From Advenella faeciporci (lineage in GTDB: Bacteria > Pseudomonadota > Gammaproteobacteria > Burkholderiales > Burkholderiaceae_B): a DNA stretch of 64,000 bases. The position numbers were made by a program, and so were the translations under genes. Shown piece after piece: positions 35,368-43,813 of the stretch (position 1 is its first letter; every line of letters begins with the position of its first letter). The notes under the pieces are model-generated. The model had not been told where the DNA came from. It worked only from the letters and a program-made list of their open reading frames with translations, and ran no database searches. The stretch spans positions 1-64,000 of the forward strand of contig NZ_BMYS01000016.1 in NCBI RefSeq assembly GCF_014652395.1, written 5' to 3'.

Positions 35368-35825
35368 GCCTGGTTCCATCGCTGTGTGTGATCCAGATCG
35401 GACTTTTTCATATCCACCCAATGAGCGTCTCCGTTGGCAAAGCATTCTTTTTTCCAGAAAGGCGCTTCTGTTTTCAGGTAATCCATAATAAATTCGTTGG
35501 CCTGGTAGGCGTCTTTGCGATGTTCGCTGGCAGTCAGGACCAAAACAATTTTTTCACCGGTTTTGATTTCGCCAATACGATGAATGACTTTTACGTACTG
35601 TAAAGGCCATTTCTGCTGCGCCATCAGAATGATTTTTTCAATTTCCTGTTCGGTGACCCCGGGAAAGTGCTCCAGATATAAATGGCTTAGCAATTTCGCA
35701 TGGTCTTTGCCTCGAACCTTCCCAACGAAGCTTACAAGCGCACCACAGTTGCTTGAGGACTGTTCGGCCAATTGTTCTTCGGTTTCAAGGTTGAAGTCTG
35801 TGGATTGGATACTGATGGCATACAT
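35364..35825 (-). CDS. moaE: Molybdopterin synthase catalytic subunit
   Basis: The 153-residue large subunit converts cyclic pyranopterin to molybdopterin using sulfur from MoaD. Family landmarks are GALVSFVGKVRG, LYLEHFPGVTEQEIEKI, VIHRIGEIKTGEKIVLVLTASEHRKDAYQA and TEAPFWKKE. The start (MYAISIQSTDF) follows moaD by four bases; a longer frame would overlap moaD. Confidence 0.93.
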   Translation of the reverse strand: MYAISIQSTDFNLETEEQLAEQSSSNCGALVSFVGKVRGKDHAKLLSHLYLEHFPGVTEQEIEKIILMAQQKWPLQYVKVIHRIGEIKTGEKIVLVLTASEHRKDAYQANEFIMDYLKTEAPFWKKECFANGDAHWVDMKKSDLDHTQRWNQA

Positions 35826-35829
35826 GGTT

Positions 35830-36078
35830 TCAGCCTCCGGTAACCGGGGGAAGCAGGGCGACTTCAGCGTTTTCCGGTATGTGGGCATTTTGATGAACAA
35901 TGCTATTGTTGATGGCTATTTTGTATACGTTTTCGGGGGCCAGGGTTTCGTGCCACAGTTGATTGCGGCTGCGTAATAACTGGATCAGTTCATCGCGGGT
36001 ACCGCCATGCCACTCAATGGTTTCTTCGGCAATGGGTAATTGTTCTTTTAGTTTTGCCATATAGATGATTTTTAACAT
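35830..36078 (-). CDS. moaD: Molybdopterin synthase sulfur carrier subunit
   Basis: The 82-residue ubiquitin-like protein ends in PVTGG, the C-terminal Gly-Gly that is thiocarboxylated for sulfur transfer to MoaE. The start MLKIIYMAKLKEQL is chosen over an ATG five codons upstream. It is the first gene of the moaD-moaE-mobA-moeA operon. Confidence 0.9.
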   Translation of the reverse strand: MLKIIYMAKLKEQLPIAEETIEWHGGTRDELIQLLRSRNQLWHETLAPENVYKIAINNSIVHQNAHIPENAEVALLPPVTGG

Positions 36079-36309
36079 AGGATGTAATGCCATGGTTATG
36101 ATGGTAGACAGGGCATTATAACCAAAGTTGGTGGAGTTGCCTTATTGTGAGCTTTGCGGGCATGTGGGTGAATTTTGTATGGGGAAACATTGTTTTTTTA
36201 TGTTTGTTGTAAATTGGTCATGTTTTTTTGTGTAATTTGAATATATTTTCAATAAAAGCTTGTCATCCTATGAAAGGCTCTATATAATTTAATTCTTCAG
36301 TTAAGCAAT

Positions 36310-36385
36310 GGGTGCTTAGCTCAGTTGGTAGAGCGGCGCCCTTACAAGGCGTAGGTCACAGGTTCGACCCCTGTAGCACCCACCA
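36310..36385 (+). tRNA. tRNA-Val (anticodon TAC)
   Basis: A complete cloverleaf: acceptor GGGTGCT/AGCACCC, D arm with AGCTCAGTTGGTAGAGC, anticodon stem GCGCC/GGCGT around CTTACAA (anticodon TAC at 36343-36345), and T arm ACAGG-TTCGACC-CCTGT. The CCA end is encoded (ACCA at 36382-36385). Confidence 0.96.
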
Positions 36386-36403
36386 TTGCAAAATTGGCAA
36401 ATC

Positions 36404-36432
36404 AGGCACTTACATTGGTAAGTGCTTTTTTT
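36404..36432 (+). terminator. Terminator of tRNA-Val
   Basis: GCACTTAC and GTAAGTGC form an 8-bp stem around ATTG and are followed by seven T, 19 bases after the tRNA. Confidence 0.88.
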
Positions 36433-36539
36433 ATGCCTGTTTATTTTTTGCCTGTTTAAATAACACCTTGTCAGGTGCGCGGTTAAATGGGTCTCAAAAG
36501 TGGTGGGTTTCAAAAGCGGTGCTTGATAATCCTGGCGTT

Positions 36540-36570
36540 GTTTTCCGGTTAAACAATTTAACCGGAAAAC
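36540..36570. repeat. 14-bp perfect hairpin beside small gene
   Basis: GTTTTCCGGTTAAA and TTTAACCGGAAAAC are perfect inverted arms around CAA. It is just beyond the stop (36581) of the minus-strand small gene and could stabilise or end its mRNA, but no T-run follows on either strand. Confidence 0.7.
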
Positions 36571-36580
36571 AGAGGCCGGG

Positions 36581-36805
36581 TTATGAATGGTCGAACCAGC
36601 TTTTGAATAACTGGATTATTTCGGGGTTGCCCGATTGGGTTTGGCTGGGATCGAGTTCCAGAATGGCATCCTGATCAACCGGGAAGTATTCGTTGGCAAT
36701 CCGGGTGGCCATCTCGTAAATGGGTTCCAGTTTAAAGCCTGGCTTGGCAATAGCATCCAGAAAAGTTTCAAGTGCGTATCTGCCCTTTTCATTTAACTTA
36801 TACAT
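36581..36805 (-). CDS. Small protein of unknown function (74 residues)
   Basis: The protein is soluble and mixed in charge, with no signal peptide or membrane segment. It begins MYKLNEKGRYALETFLDAIA and ends with a hydrophobic/aromatic stretch (IIQLFKSWFD). A ribosome site AGGAGA precedes the ATG at a good spacing. I do not recognise a family. It stands alone between the tRNA and sbcDC, with a strong hairpin after its stop and three GATGTC(AC) repeats upstream. Confidence 0.65.
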   Translation of the reverse strand: MYKLNEKGRYALETFLDAIAKPGFKLEPIYEMATRIANEYFPVDQDAILELDPSQTQSGNPEIIQLFKSWFDHS

Positions 36806-36834
36806 ATTCGTCTCCTGTAAAGCAGAATAGATGG

Positions 36835-36860
36835 GATGTCACGATGTCACGTGGATGTCG
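36835..36860. repeat. Short tandem repeat GATGTCAC
   Basis: Two exact adjacent copies of GATGTCAC (36835-36850) are followed after GTG by GATGTCG. The run lies 30 bases upstream of the small minus-strand gene start. It may be a regulator site or chance. Confidence 0.4.
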
Positions 36861-36903
36861 CAAAGGCATATCATAATTCTATTGTTTTCTACAGGGGGGA
36901 GCA

Positions 36904-37014
36904 ATGAGAATATTTGTCAAGCGTGTTTATGGCTGCTTAGTCTTTTGTGTCAATGTGATTGGTGTGTGGGCGGTTGATGTGGTCAACGCCGATATGTCGG
37001 CACAAGATGAGTAA
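36904..37014 (+). CDS. Candidate small membrane peptide (36 residues)
   Basis: A short open frame starts ATG three bases after a strong purine-rich site (ACAGGGGGGAGCA) and runs 36 codons to TAA. The peptide has a basic N terminus (MRIFVKR), a hydrophobic stretch of about 17 residues (about 8-24, VYGCLVFCVNVIGVWAV) and an acidic tail, which is the pattern of a small inner-membrane or signal-peptide-like protein. No homologue is recognised. It could be a real small protein or a chance frame; the ribosome site is the best evidence. Confidence 0.4.
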   Translation: MRIFVKRVYGCLVFCVNVIGVWAVDVVNADMSAQDE

Positions 37015-37113
37015 GGGATTGGGGAAAATATTCCTGGTGCTGACAGGATGTTAAAATGCTCTTGCGGTCATTGTTGACCGTCAATGCAAATAGAAAAAAA
37101 TTACGACGCTTAC

Positions 37114-38253
37114 ATGAAATTCATTCATACCTCTGACTGGCACTTGGGCCGTCAGTTTGCCAGCCGTATTCTGATTGAAGACCAGGAGTATGTGCTGGAC
37201 CAGATCATTGCTTACCTTGAGCAGCATCAGGTGCAGGCTTTGCTGATTAGCGGAGACATCTATGACCGTTCGGTACCACCGGTGTCGGCGGTTGCCTTGC
37301 TGGACAAGACTTTAAGCCGGATAGGGCAATTGAACATTCCGGTTATCATGATTCCGGGCAATCACGACAGTGCTCAGCGTTTGGGATTTGCCGCCCAACA
37401 GTTAAGTGCTTCGGGCGTGCATATCATTGCTGATTTTGAACAGATGCTCAGGCCGGTTGTTATTGATGCCAAGGGTGAACGGGTTGCGTTTTATGGCATG
37501 CCCTTTAATGATCCTGAGTTGGTGCGCAACCATTTTCAGGAGCCGGTCAATTCCTACGAGGCAGCGCATTGCCTGCTGACAGAAAAAATCAGGCAGGTAA
37601 TGGATGTGCAAAGCGTCAATGTGCTGCTGGCGCACTGCTTTCTTGAAGGGGCAGTCAACTCCGAGTCTGAACGGCCTTTATCAATTGGTGGGTCTGACGT
37701 GGTTCCACATACGGTTTTTGAGGGCTTTGATTATGTCGCGCTAGGCCATTTGCATGCGCCGCAATACAAGGGTGCTGAACATATCCGTTATTCAGGCTCT
37801 ATATTAAAATACAGTTTTTCAGAGCAGTTTCATAAAAAGGGCGTTACCTTGGTAGAGTTGGATGCTGGAGGCCGGGCAAGTGTTCAGAACTTGCCCCTGA
37901 AGCCCCTGCGGGATGTCAGGACTCTGGAAGGTACATTGACCGGGATTGTTGAAATGGGCAGGCACGATCCCAATGCACACGATTATGTCCTGGTAAAGCT
38001 TGCTGACACGCACGCCGTGCTGGATCCAATGGGCAAGATTCGCGAGGTCTACCCCAATGTATTGCAGCTGGAAAAGCCGGGATTGTATCGTGCCGAGGGT
38101 GAAGTAGTGGCACCGGGACAAGCCCTGAAGCGTGACGAATACGATCTGTTTTGTGATTTTTTTGAACAGGTGGCCGGACAGGCGCTTAGTGAGCCGCAGA
38201 AGCAGGCGGTTAAAGAAGTGATTCTTGAGGTTCGTAAAGAGGAGCAGGCATGA
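37114..38253 (+). CDS. sbcD: Exonuclease SbcCD, nuclease subunit
   Basis: The 379-residue Mre11-type metallophosphoesterase cuts DNA hairpins and ends together with SbcC. Metal motifs in order are DWHLGR (near residue 8), GDIYDR, GNHDS, LLAHCF and GHLH. The chosen ATG gives MKFIHTSDWHLG, the family's usual start; an ATG ten codons upstream is also in frame and neither has a strong ribosome site. Its stop overlaps the sbcC start by four bases. Confidence 0.93.
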   Translation: MKFIHTSDWHLGRQFASRILIEDQEYVLDQIIAYLEQHQVQALLISGDIYDRSVPPVSAVALLDKTLSRIGQLNIPVIMIPGNHDSAQRLGFAAQQLSASGVHIIADFEQMLRPVVIDAKGERVAFYGMPFNDPELVRNHFQEPVNSYEAAHCLLTEKIRQVMDVQSVNVLLAHCFLEGAVNSESERPLSIGGSDVVPHTVFEGFDYVALGHLHAPQYKGAEHIRYSGSILKYSFSEQFHKKGVTLVELDAGGRASVQNLPLKPLRDVRTLEGTLTGIVEMGRHDPNAHDYVLVKLADTHAVLDPMGKIREVYPNVLQLEKPGLYRAEGEVVAPGQALKRDEYDLFCDFFEQVAGQALSEPQKQAVKEVILEVRKEEQA

Positions 38254-41200
38254 AACCCGTTTATTTGAGCATGCAGGCTTTTGGTCCTTTTGCGGCAAAA
38301 GAAGAAGTTGATTTTACCCGCCTGGGCGAAAACCCCCTGTTTCTGATTAATGGGCCAACCGGTGCGGGTAAAAGCACCTTGCTGGACGCCATCTGTTTTG
38401 CCCTGTATGGCCAGGCGGCCGATGATGACCGTGAGCCCGCTGCCTTGCGCTCGGATATGGCGGCCCCCCAATTGTTAACCGAAGTTGAGTTCTTGTTTGC
38501 ATTGGGTGAAAAACAATACCGTATTGCCAGAATGCCGGCGCAGAACAAGCCCAAGCAGCGGGGTGAAGGTTTTACCACGCAGGCGACTGAGGCAAAACTG
38601 TGGGAAATAACGGCTGACGGGAATGAAATTCTGCTGGTGCAGAAAAAAGCCACCGAAGTAACTGAAAAGGTGGTTGAGCTGACAGGCCTGACAGCTGAGC
38701 AGTTCAGGCAGGTGATGGTATTGCCACAGGGCAAGTTCAGGGCTTTGTTATTGGCCAATTCCCAGCAAAGGGAAAGCATTTTCAGCCAGCTGTTTCAAAC
38801 CGCCATTTATCGCAAAATAGAAGAGAAGCTGAAGCAGCGGGCAGCGGATATTGAAGAAAGCAAAAATAAGCATGACCAGAAAATTGCCGGTTTGCTGGAA
38901 TCGGCCGATTGCGGTTCGGAAGCGGCCCTGAAAGAAAAAACCAGTCAACTTGCACCGCTTGTCGAGGAACTTAAAACGCAAAAAGAACTCGCCTTTGAGC
39001 AATTCTTGCTGTTTGAAAAAGAGCGCTCCGGCGCAACGGCTTTGCAGGAATTGTTCAGGCAGAAAGAAAGTTGCCAAAATTCATTGGCCACACTTGAGCA
39101 GGCGCGCGGACAATTGCGGCAATCCGAACATAAGCTTGCGCGTTCCAGCCAGGCCGCTTTGCTAATGCCGCTTATTCAGGCGCGCGAAGTGGCGGAAAAA
39201 CACTGCGAAAATTTGCGGCAGGAATTGCAGGCGCTGGCGCTGAAAATGGCCAGTGCCGGGAAAAAGCTTGAAGAAACCCGCGGGCAATTTGAACTGGCCA
39301 CAACCCAGTACCGGCAAAAAGATGACTTGAATGTTCAAATCCATGAACTTGAGCGTTACCGTGAAAAAATGGTCTTGCTTCAGCAAAAGCAAGTGGAGCA
39401 TGAGCGCCTGCAGGCAGTATTGCGTCAAATAAACCAGTCACATGATGAGCAGTTGTTTGCCCGGCAGCATAAACAGCAACAACTGGAGCAAACCAGGGAA
39501 AAAATTGTCGGGTTGCAAATTTTTGTTGAGGGCCTGTCTGATGCCGTGCAGCAACTGGATCAGGCTGAACATGCCCTGCAATTAAAAAAACAGTATGATG
39601 CCTTGCTGGATAAAAGCCGGGCCTTGACAGAGCGTGTGCGGGTTGACACCGCATCTGTGGAGAAAACGCGGCAAATCTGGCAGGAGATGCACCAAGAAGA
39701 TACCCGGCTGCAAATCCAGTGGCACCGGGAACAGGCGGCACAGTTGGCCAGCCGTTTGCGGTTGAATGAGCCTTGTCCGGTGTGTGGCAGCACCACGCAT
39801 CCGCAACCGGCACAGGTACAACAGGCGTTACTTGACAAGGAAGATCTTGAGCGGTCTGCGCTAAGGCTTGAAAATGCGCGTCAGCAGCTGCAAAACATGG
39901 AAAATTCCCTGGTTCAGGTTCGTACCTTGCAAGAGGCGTTTGCGGTGCAAATCAATGAGCAGCTGGAGGCACTTGGTGACAGTGCCAGTGTACCCGCCAG
40001 TACTTTGCAGGACATGTGTGAGCAGGCCCGCAAACAGGTTAACCAGTGCAGGCAGGCCAGGCAGTCGCGGTCCTTGTTGCAAGAGCAGCTGGCTGTTCTT
40101 GCAAAGGAGCTGTCGCAGCTGGATGAAACCTTGCAGCATACCCGGGAAAAGCAGCAGGCCATCAGGCTTTCCCAGGCCTCCCTTGAAAATGAGCTCAAGC
40201 TTCGGCTGGCCGAATTGCCAGAGCCGTTTCGTGATGCCACCGTGCTGGAGCAAACGCTGACCGCTTTCAGGCAGCGTCTTGCTTTACTGCAAAATGAATA
40301 TGAAATGTCCCGGCAGGCGTATGACCAAGCCAGCCAGGACAGTGTCCAGCTGCAGGAACGCAAGGCTGGGCTTGATAACCGGCAGGAACAGGCAATCGTT
40401 GTCTTGCAACAGGCGCGGCAGGCCTGTCAGGACCAGCTTGAGCGGCATGCTTTTGACAGTGAGCAGGCATGCAGGCAGGCGGTGCTGGACGAGCATGAAA
40501 GGCAGGCGCTTGAGCAGTATGTAAAGCGGTTTAACCGTCAACAGTATGAGCTTGAAGGACAGTATAAGAATATTTGTGAACAGCTTGAGGGTAAAACCCT
40601 GCCTGATTTGACGCAAATGGAAAGCCGGCATGAGCAGATGAAGCAGTTGCGTGACCAGGCCCAGCATGCCTGGCAGCAGCATGCCGAAAAATTGCATCAA
40701 CTGGCATCGGTGGCTGTAAAAATTGACCGCATGCATGAACAAAATGCCGGTCTGGAACGGGAGTATGCCATTTATGGCACGCTCAGCCATATTGCCAATG
40801 GGCGCGGAGACAGCCGGATCAGCCTGCAGCGGTTTGTGCTAAGCGTATTGCTTGATGATGTCCTGGCCGATGCCACGATGCGCCTGCGTCTCATGAGCAA
40901 GGGTCGTTATCAATTGATCCGGAAAGAAGATCGGGCCAAGGGTAATAGCAGGTCGGGGCTGGACCTGGAGGTCATGGACGAATATACGGGTATTGCCCGG
41001 CCGGTTGCCACCTTGTCGGGGGGCGAGTCTTTCATGGCGGCGCTGTCGCTGGCGCTGGGCCTGTCGGATGTGGTTCAGGCCTATGCAGGCGGTATCAGGC
41101 TTGACACCCTGTTTATAGATGAAGGATTTGGCAGCCTTGATATGGACTCTCTGGATCTGGCTATTCGAACCTTGCTGGATTTGCAGGCAAGTGGCCGAAC

Positions 41201-41309
41201 CATTGGTATTATTTCCCATGTAACTGAATTGAAAGAGCAAATGGCTTTGCGGATTGATGTCCTGCCTTCTGAAAGGGGTAGCAGCATTAAAGTGCAAGGC
41301 GTTCAATAG
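38250..41309 (+). CDS. sbcC: Exonuclease SbcCD, SMC-like ATPase subunit
   Basis: The 1019-residue Rad50-type ATPase has an N-terminal Walker A (GPTGAGKST, about 34-42), two long Gln-rich coiled-coil arms and a zinc hook CPVC at about 509-512. The C-terminal signature LSGGESF and Walker B LFIDEGFGSLD complete the ATPase head. Length is close to E. coli SbcC (1048). It is translationally coupled to sbcD through an ATGA overlap. Confidence 0.95.
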   Translation: MKPVYLSMQAFGPFAAKEEVDFTRLGENPLFLINGPTGAGKSTLLDAICFALYGQAADDDREPAALRSDMAAPQLLTEVEFLFALGEKQYRIARMPAQNKPKQRGEGFTTQATEAKLWEITADGNEILLVQKKATEVTEKVVELTGLTAEQFRQVMVLPQGKFRALLLANSQQRESIFSQLFQTAIYRKIEEKLKQRAADIEESKNKHDQKIAGLLESADCGSEAALKEKTSQLAPLVEELKTQKELAFEQFLLFEKERSGATALQELFRQKESCQNSLATLEQARGQLRQSEHKLARSSQAALLMPLIQAREVAEKHCENLRQELQALALKMASAGKKLEETRGQFELATTQYRQKDDLNVQIHELERYREKMVLLQQKQVEHERLQAVLRQINQSHDEQLFARQHKQQQLEQTREKIVGLQIFVEGLSDAVQQLDQAEHALQLKKQYDALLDKSRALTERVRVDTASVEKTRQIWQEMHQEDTRLQIQWHREQAAQLASRLRLNEPCPVCGSTTHPQPAQVQQALLDKEDLERSALRLENARQQLQNMENSLVQVRTLQEAFAVQINEQLEALGDSASVPASTLQDMCEQARKQVNQCRQARQSRSLLQEQLAVLAKELSQLDETLQHTREKQQAIRLSQASLENELKLRLAELPEPFRDATVLEQTLTAFRQRLALLQNEYEMSRQAYDQASQDSVQLQERKAGLDNRQEQAIVVLQQARQACQDQLERHAFDSEQACRQAVLDEHERQALEQYVKRFNRQQYELEGQYKNICEQLEGKTLPDLTQMESRHEQMKQLRDQAQHAWQQHAEKLHQLASVAVKIDRMHEQNAGLEREYAIYGTLSHIANGRGDSRISLQRFVLSVLLDDVLADATMRLRLMSKGRYQLIRKEDRAKGNSRSGLDLEVMDEYTGIARPVATLSGGESFMAALSLALGLSDVVQAYAGGIRLDTLFIDEGFGSLDMDSLDLAIRTLLDLQASGRTIGIISHVTELKEQMALRIDVLPSERGSSIKVQGVQ

Positions 41310-41337
41310 GTTTTTTTCGGCATAAACCGTGTTTATA

Positions 41338-41856
41338 TCAAGGTATTAGGGGAGGCTGTCGGGACTCATGGCGTAATAGCCATGTTTTGCGTTCAAGACC
41401 GCCGCCATAGCCTGTCATACTGCCGTTTTTCCCAATAACCCTGTGACAGGGGATGACAATTGAAATGGGGTTGGCACCATTGGCCAGTCCTACGGCTCGT
41501 GAGGCTTTCGGGTTGCCGACTTTGGCAGCCAATTCACCATAGCTCATGGTTTGGCTATACGGAATGTCTTGCAGGGCCTGCCATACGGCACGCTGGAACC
41601 CGGTTCCACCAGTTGCGACCGGGATGTTATCCAGTGCGGCCAAATTGCCATTGAAATAGTCTTGCAGGTTTTTTGAGTAGGGACAGGGTGTGTGGGCAGA
41701 AATGATTTGCGTTTGCCCGTATTGCCGTTGCAATAAATTGTGCATGCGTTCGGCATAATCGGCAAAATCAAGAACTCTGAGGTTTTGCCTGTCATCGGTC
41801 ATTAGAATGATTTCTCCCAGTGGGGAGGTCATTCTTGACATATAGAGTTTCAGCAT
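41338..41856 (-). CDS. ogt: Methylated-DNA-protein-cysteine methyltransferase
   Basis: The 172-residue suicide enzyme removes alkyl groups from O6 of guanine. The acceptor Cys lies in IPCHRVIG (C137), with the recognition helix region SYGELAAKVGNPKASRAVG before it. There is no Ada-type DNA-binding domain, so it is of Ogt type. The start MLKLYMSRM is chosen within a longer open frame since the extra 27 codons run into the divergent regulator's promoter. Confidence 0.9.
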   Translation of the reverse strand: MLKLYMSRMTSPLGEIILMTDDRQNLRVLDFADYAERMHNLLQRQYGQTQIISAHTPCPYSKNLQDYFNGNLAALDNIPVATGGTGFQRAVWQALQDIPYSQTMSYGELAAKVGNPKASRAVGLANGANPISIVIPCHRVIGKNGSMTGYGGGLERKTWLLRHESRQPPLIP

Positions 41857-41891
41857 ATTTTGACCTAAGATTAAATTTTGCGCAAATTGAG

Positions 41892-41905
41892 ATACCATTT
41901 GGTAT
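41892..41905. promoter_or_regulatory. Palindrome upstream of the two-component operon
   Basis: ATACCA and TGGTAT are inverted around TT, 34 bases upstream of the response-regulator start and 36 upstream of the divergent ogt start. It could be an operator for the regulator itself, which is inference. Confidence 0.35.
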
Positions 41906-41938
41906 TTTAAAGCGATTAATTCAATAAGAAAGCTCAAA

Positions 41939-42613
41939 ATGAGAATATTGGTAATTGAAGATGACAGTATCCTTGGTTCTGCCCTGCAGGAGTTCCTCAG
42001 GGCGCAGGGGTATGCGGTAGACTGGGTGAATAATGGCAGTCAGGCGCTGGGGGCGGTATCGGCACAAGCTTATGATTTATTGGTGTTAGACTTGAATTTA
42101 CCGGATATGAGCGGGCTGGATGTCCTGAGGCAGTTAAGGGCACAGGGGCAGCAAGCTCCTACCTTGATTTTAACTGCCCGCGATGGGGTTGAAGACCGTG
42201 TGGCTGGCCTGGACGCAGGTGCCGATGATTATGTGACCAAACCCTTCGAGTTGGCGGAACTTGCTGCCCGCGTTCGTGCGTTTGCCCGCAGGCAGGCGGG
42301 TCAGCCCAGTCCGATCCTTGAGGTTGGCCCTCTTGTATTTGATATGGTGGGTAGGGAAGTAAGGGCGAATGGTGAACGCTTGAATTTATCGGTTCGCGAG
42401 TTATCGGTGCTGGAAATGCTGATGGTTAGGGCGGGCAGGGTGGTAACCAAACGCCAGATCGTGAATTCGCTGTCAGCCTGGGATGCCGATTTCAGCGAGA
42501 ATGCCGTTGAAGTGTATGTGTACCGTTTACGCAAGCGGATTGAAGGGTTGGGGATTTGCATTCAGACGGTACGCGGTTTTGGTTATCTGCTTGAAATTGA
42601 TGTTGAAGCCTGA
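41939..42613 (+). CDS. OmpR-family response regulator
   Basis: The 224-residue protein has a receiver domain with acidic E7/D8/D9, phosphoacceptor D51 in VLDLNLPD, and K101 in TKPFE. The C-terminal winged-helix domain (about 125-218, ending VQTVRGFGYLLE) is of the OmpR/QseB/TctD type. It is followed by its kinase after 72 bases and then by kup, so it may regulate potassium uptake or another envelope response. The signal is unknown. Confidence 0.92.
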   Translation: MRILVIEDDSILGSALQEFLRAQGYAVDWVNNGSQALGAVSAQAYDLLVLDLNLPDMSGLDVLRQLRAQGQQAPTLILTARDGVEDRVAGLDAGADDYVTKPFELAELAARVRAFARRQAGQPSPILEVGPLVFDMVGREVRANGERLNLSVRELSVLEMLMVRAGRVVTKRQIVNSLSAWDADFSENAVEVYVYRLRKRIEGLGICIQTVRGFGYLLEIDVEA

Positions 42614-42685
42614 TAGTTGCTGTTGGCGGGCCATGGGCGGTGGCTTGTGGTGCCTTGAGGTGCTTTGTTTTGCGAAAGGTTATCC

Positions 42686-43813
42686 ATGCATAATCTCAAT
42701 TCCCTGAAATTGTTGAAAAAAAACACCCGGCTTTTGTCAAAAGGTTCCCTTTCGCGATACCTGATTATTCGCTTGATGCCTGCCTTGCTGGTTTTGTTCC
42801 TGCTGGATTTTAGCGTGACCTGGTTTATTACCCACGAGTTTTCGGTTGTCTACTGGGATTTGCAGGATATTCTTCTGTTGATCCTGGCCGGTCAGGTCAT
42901 TCTGGTTATATTGTTTGCCTGGCTGGTGGTGTACGGAATTCGCTCCGGACTGCGTTCGGTGAATCTTATTTCCACCCAGATTGCCCAGCGTAATGAAGAG
43001 GATCTGCAGGCCATTGACATGACCAATGTGCCTACCGAGCTTGCCCCGCTGGTGTCGCGAATAAATGAATTGTTTCGAAGGCTGGATGAATCCATGGCTG
43101 CGCAAAGGCGCTTCATTGGTCATGCCGCGCATCAGTTAAGGACGCCTTTGGCTGGTTTGCGACTTGAGTCCGAGCTCATGCTGGCGCAGCCTTTGCCCGA
43201 AGATGTCAGGAAAAGGGCTGAAAGGATAAAATCCATCAGTAACCGGATGATTCATTTGGGGCAGCAGTTGCTGGTGCTGGCTCGTGCCGACCCTGGCATA
43301 CGGCCACAAAACAGCTTTTCCCGGATCGATTTGTGTGAGTGGGTGCAAACCAGCGGTTCCGAATGGGTGCCCAAAACCCGTCAGCAACATATTGATCTCT
43401 TGCTGGAGGCGCCTGCTTGCACCGTGTGGATTGATGGTGACCCGCTATTGCTGGAAGAGTTGCTGGGCAACCTGATTGATAATGCCCTGAAATATGCCAA
43501 AGGTGCAAAACATATTGTGCTCACAGTGGGCCAGAATCCGCCCTCCCTGTCGGTGGAAGATGATGGTTGTGGCATAGAGCCGGAAGACCGGCAGCATGTT
43601 TTTGAAGCGTTTTATCGTGCTTCAGGAGTGGGGGTCAGTGGTTCTGGCCTTGGGCTTCAGGTGGTGCAGGAAATTGCCAGGGCGCATGGGGCCGGGTGGA
43701 GCCTGGTCAGCAAGCCGGTTATAAAGGGTACGCGTATTACGGTTGTTTTTCCCGGCCCCAGAATTGGTACGCAATTAAGCCGTCAAGAGAAAAAAAATGC
43801 AAAAAAACAATAA
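42686..43813 (+). CDS. Sensor histidine kinase with minimal sensor loop
   Basis: The 375-residue kinase has two membrane helices (about 24-47 and 62-83) joined by a loop of only about 15 residues. The dimerisation His box HAAHQLRTPLAGLRLE, then N, G1 and G2 boxes (DNALKYA, VEDDGCGI, GSGLGLQVV), are intact. It resembles the TctE/QseC group but lacks the large periplasmic sensor, so it probably senses within the membrane or through a partner. The ATG with GAAAGG upstream is preferred to an upstream TTG. Its last 17 bases overlap kup. Confidence 0.9.
   Translation: MHNLNSLKLLKKNTRLLSKGSLSRYLIIRLMPALLVLFLLDFSVTWFITHEFSVVYWDLQDILLLILAGQVILVILFAWLVVYGIRSGLRSVNLISTQIAQRNEEDLQAIDMTNVPTELAPLVSRINELFRRLDESMAAQRRFIGHAAHQLRTPLAGLRLESELMLAQPLPEDVRKRAERIKSISNRMIHLGQQLLVLARADPGIRPQNSFSRIDLCEWVQTSGSEWVPKTRQQHIDLLLEAPACTVWIDGDPLLLEELLGNLIDNALKYAKGAKHIVLTVGQNPPSLSVEDDGCGIEPEDRQHVFEAFYRASGVGVSGSGLGLQVVQEIARAHGAGWSLVSKPVIKGTRITVVFPGPRIGTQLSRQEKKNAKKQ

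Noticed and set aside
36310-36580. Attachment site of an integrated element at tRNA-Val
   Set aside because: No integrase and no direct repeat of the tRNA 3' end was seen downstream in the window.
39172-39813. Minus-strand frame of about 210 codons inside sbcC
   Set aside because: It is a shadow of the sbcC coiled-coil coding sequence, with no ribosome site or recognisable domain.
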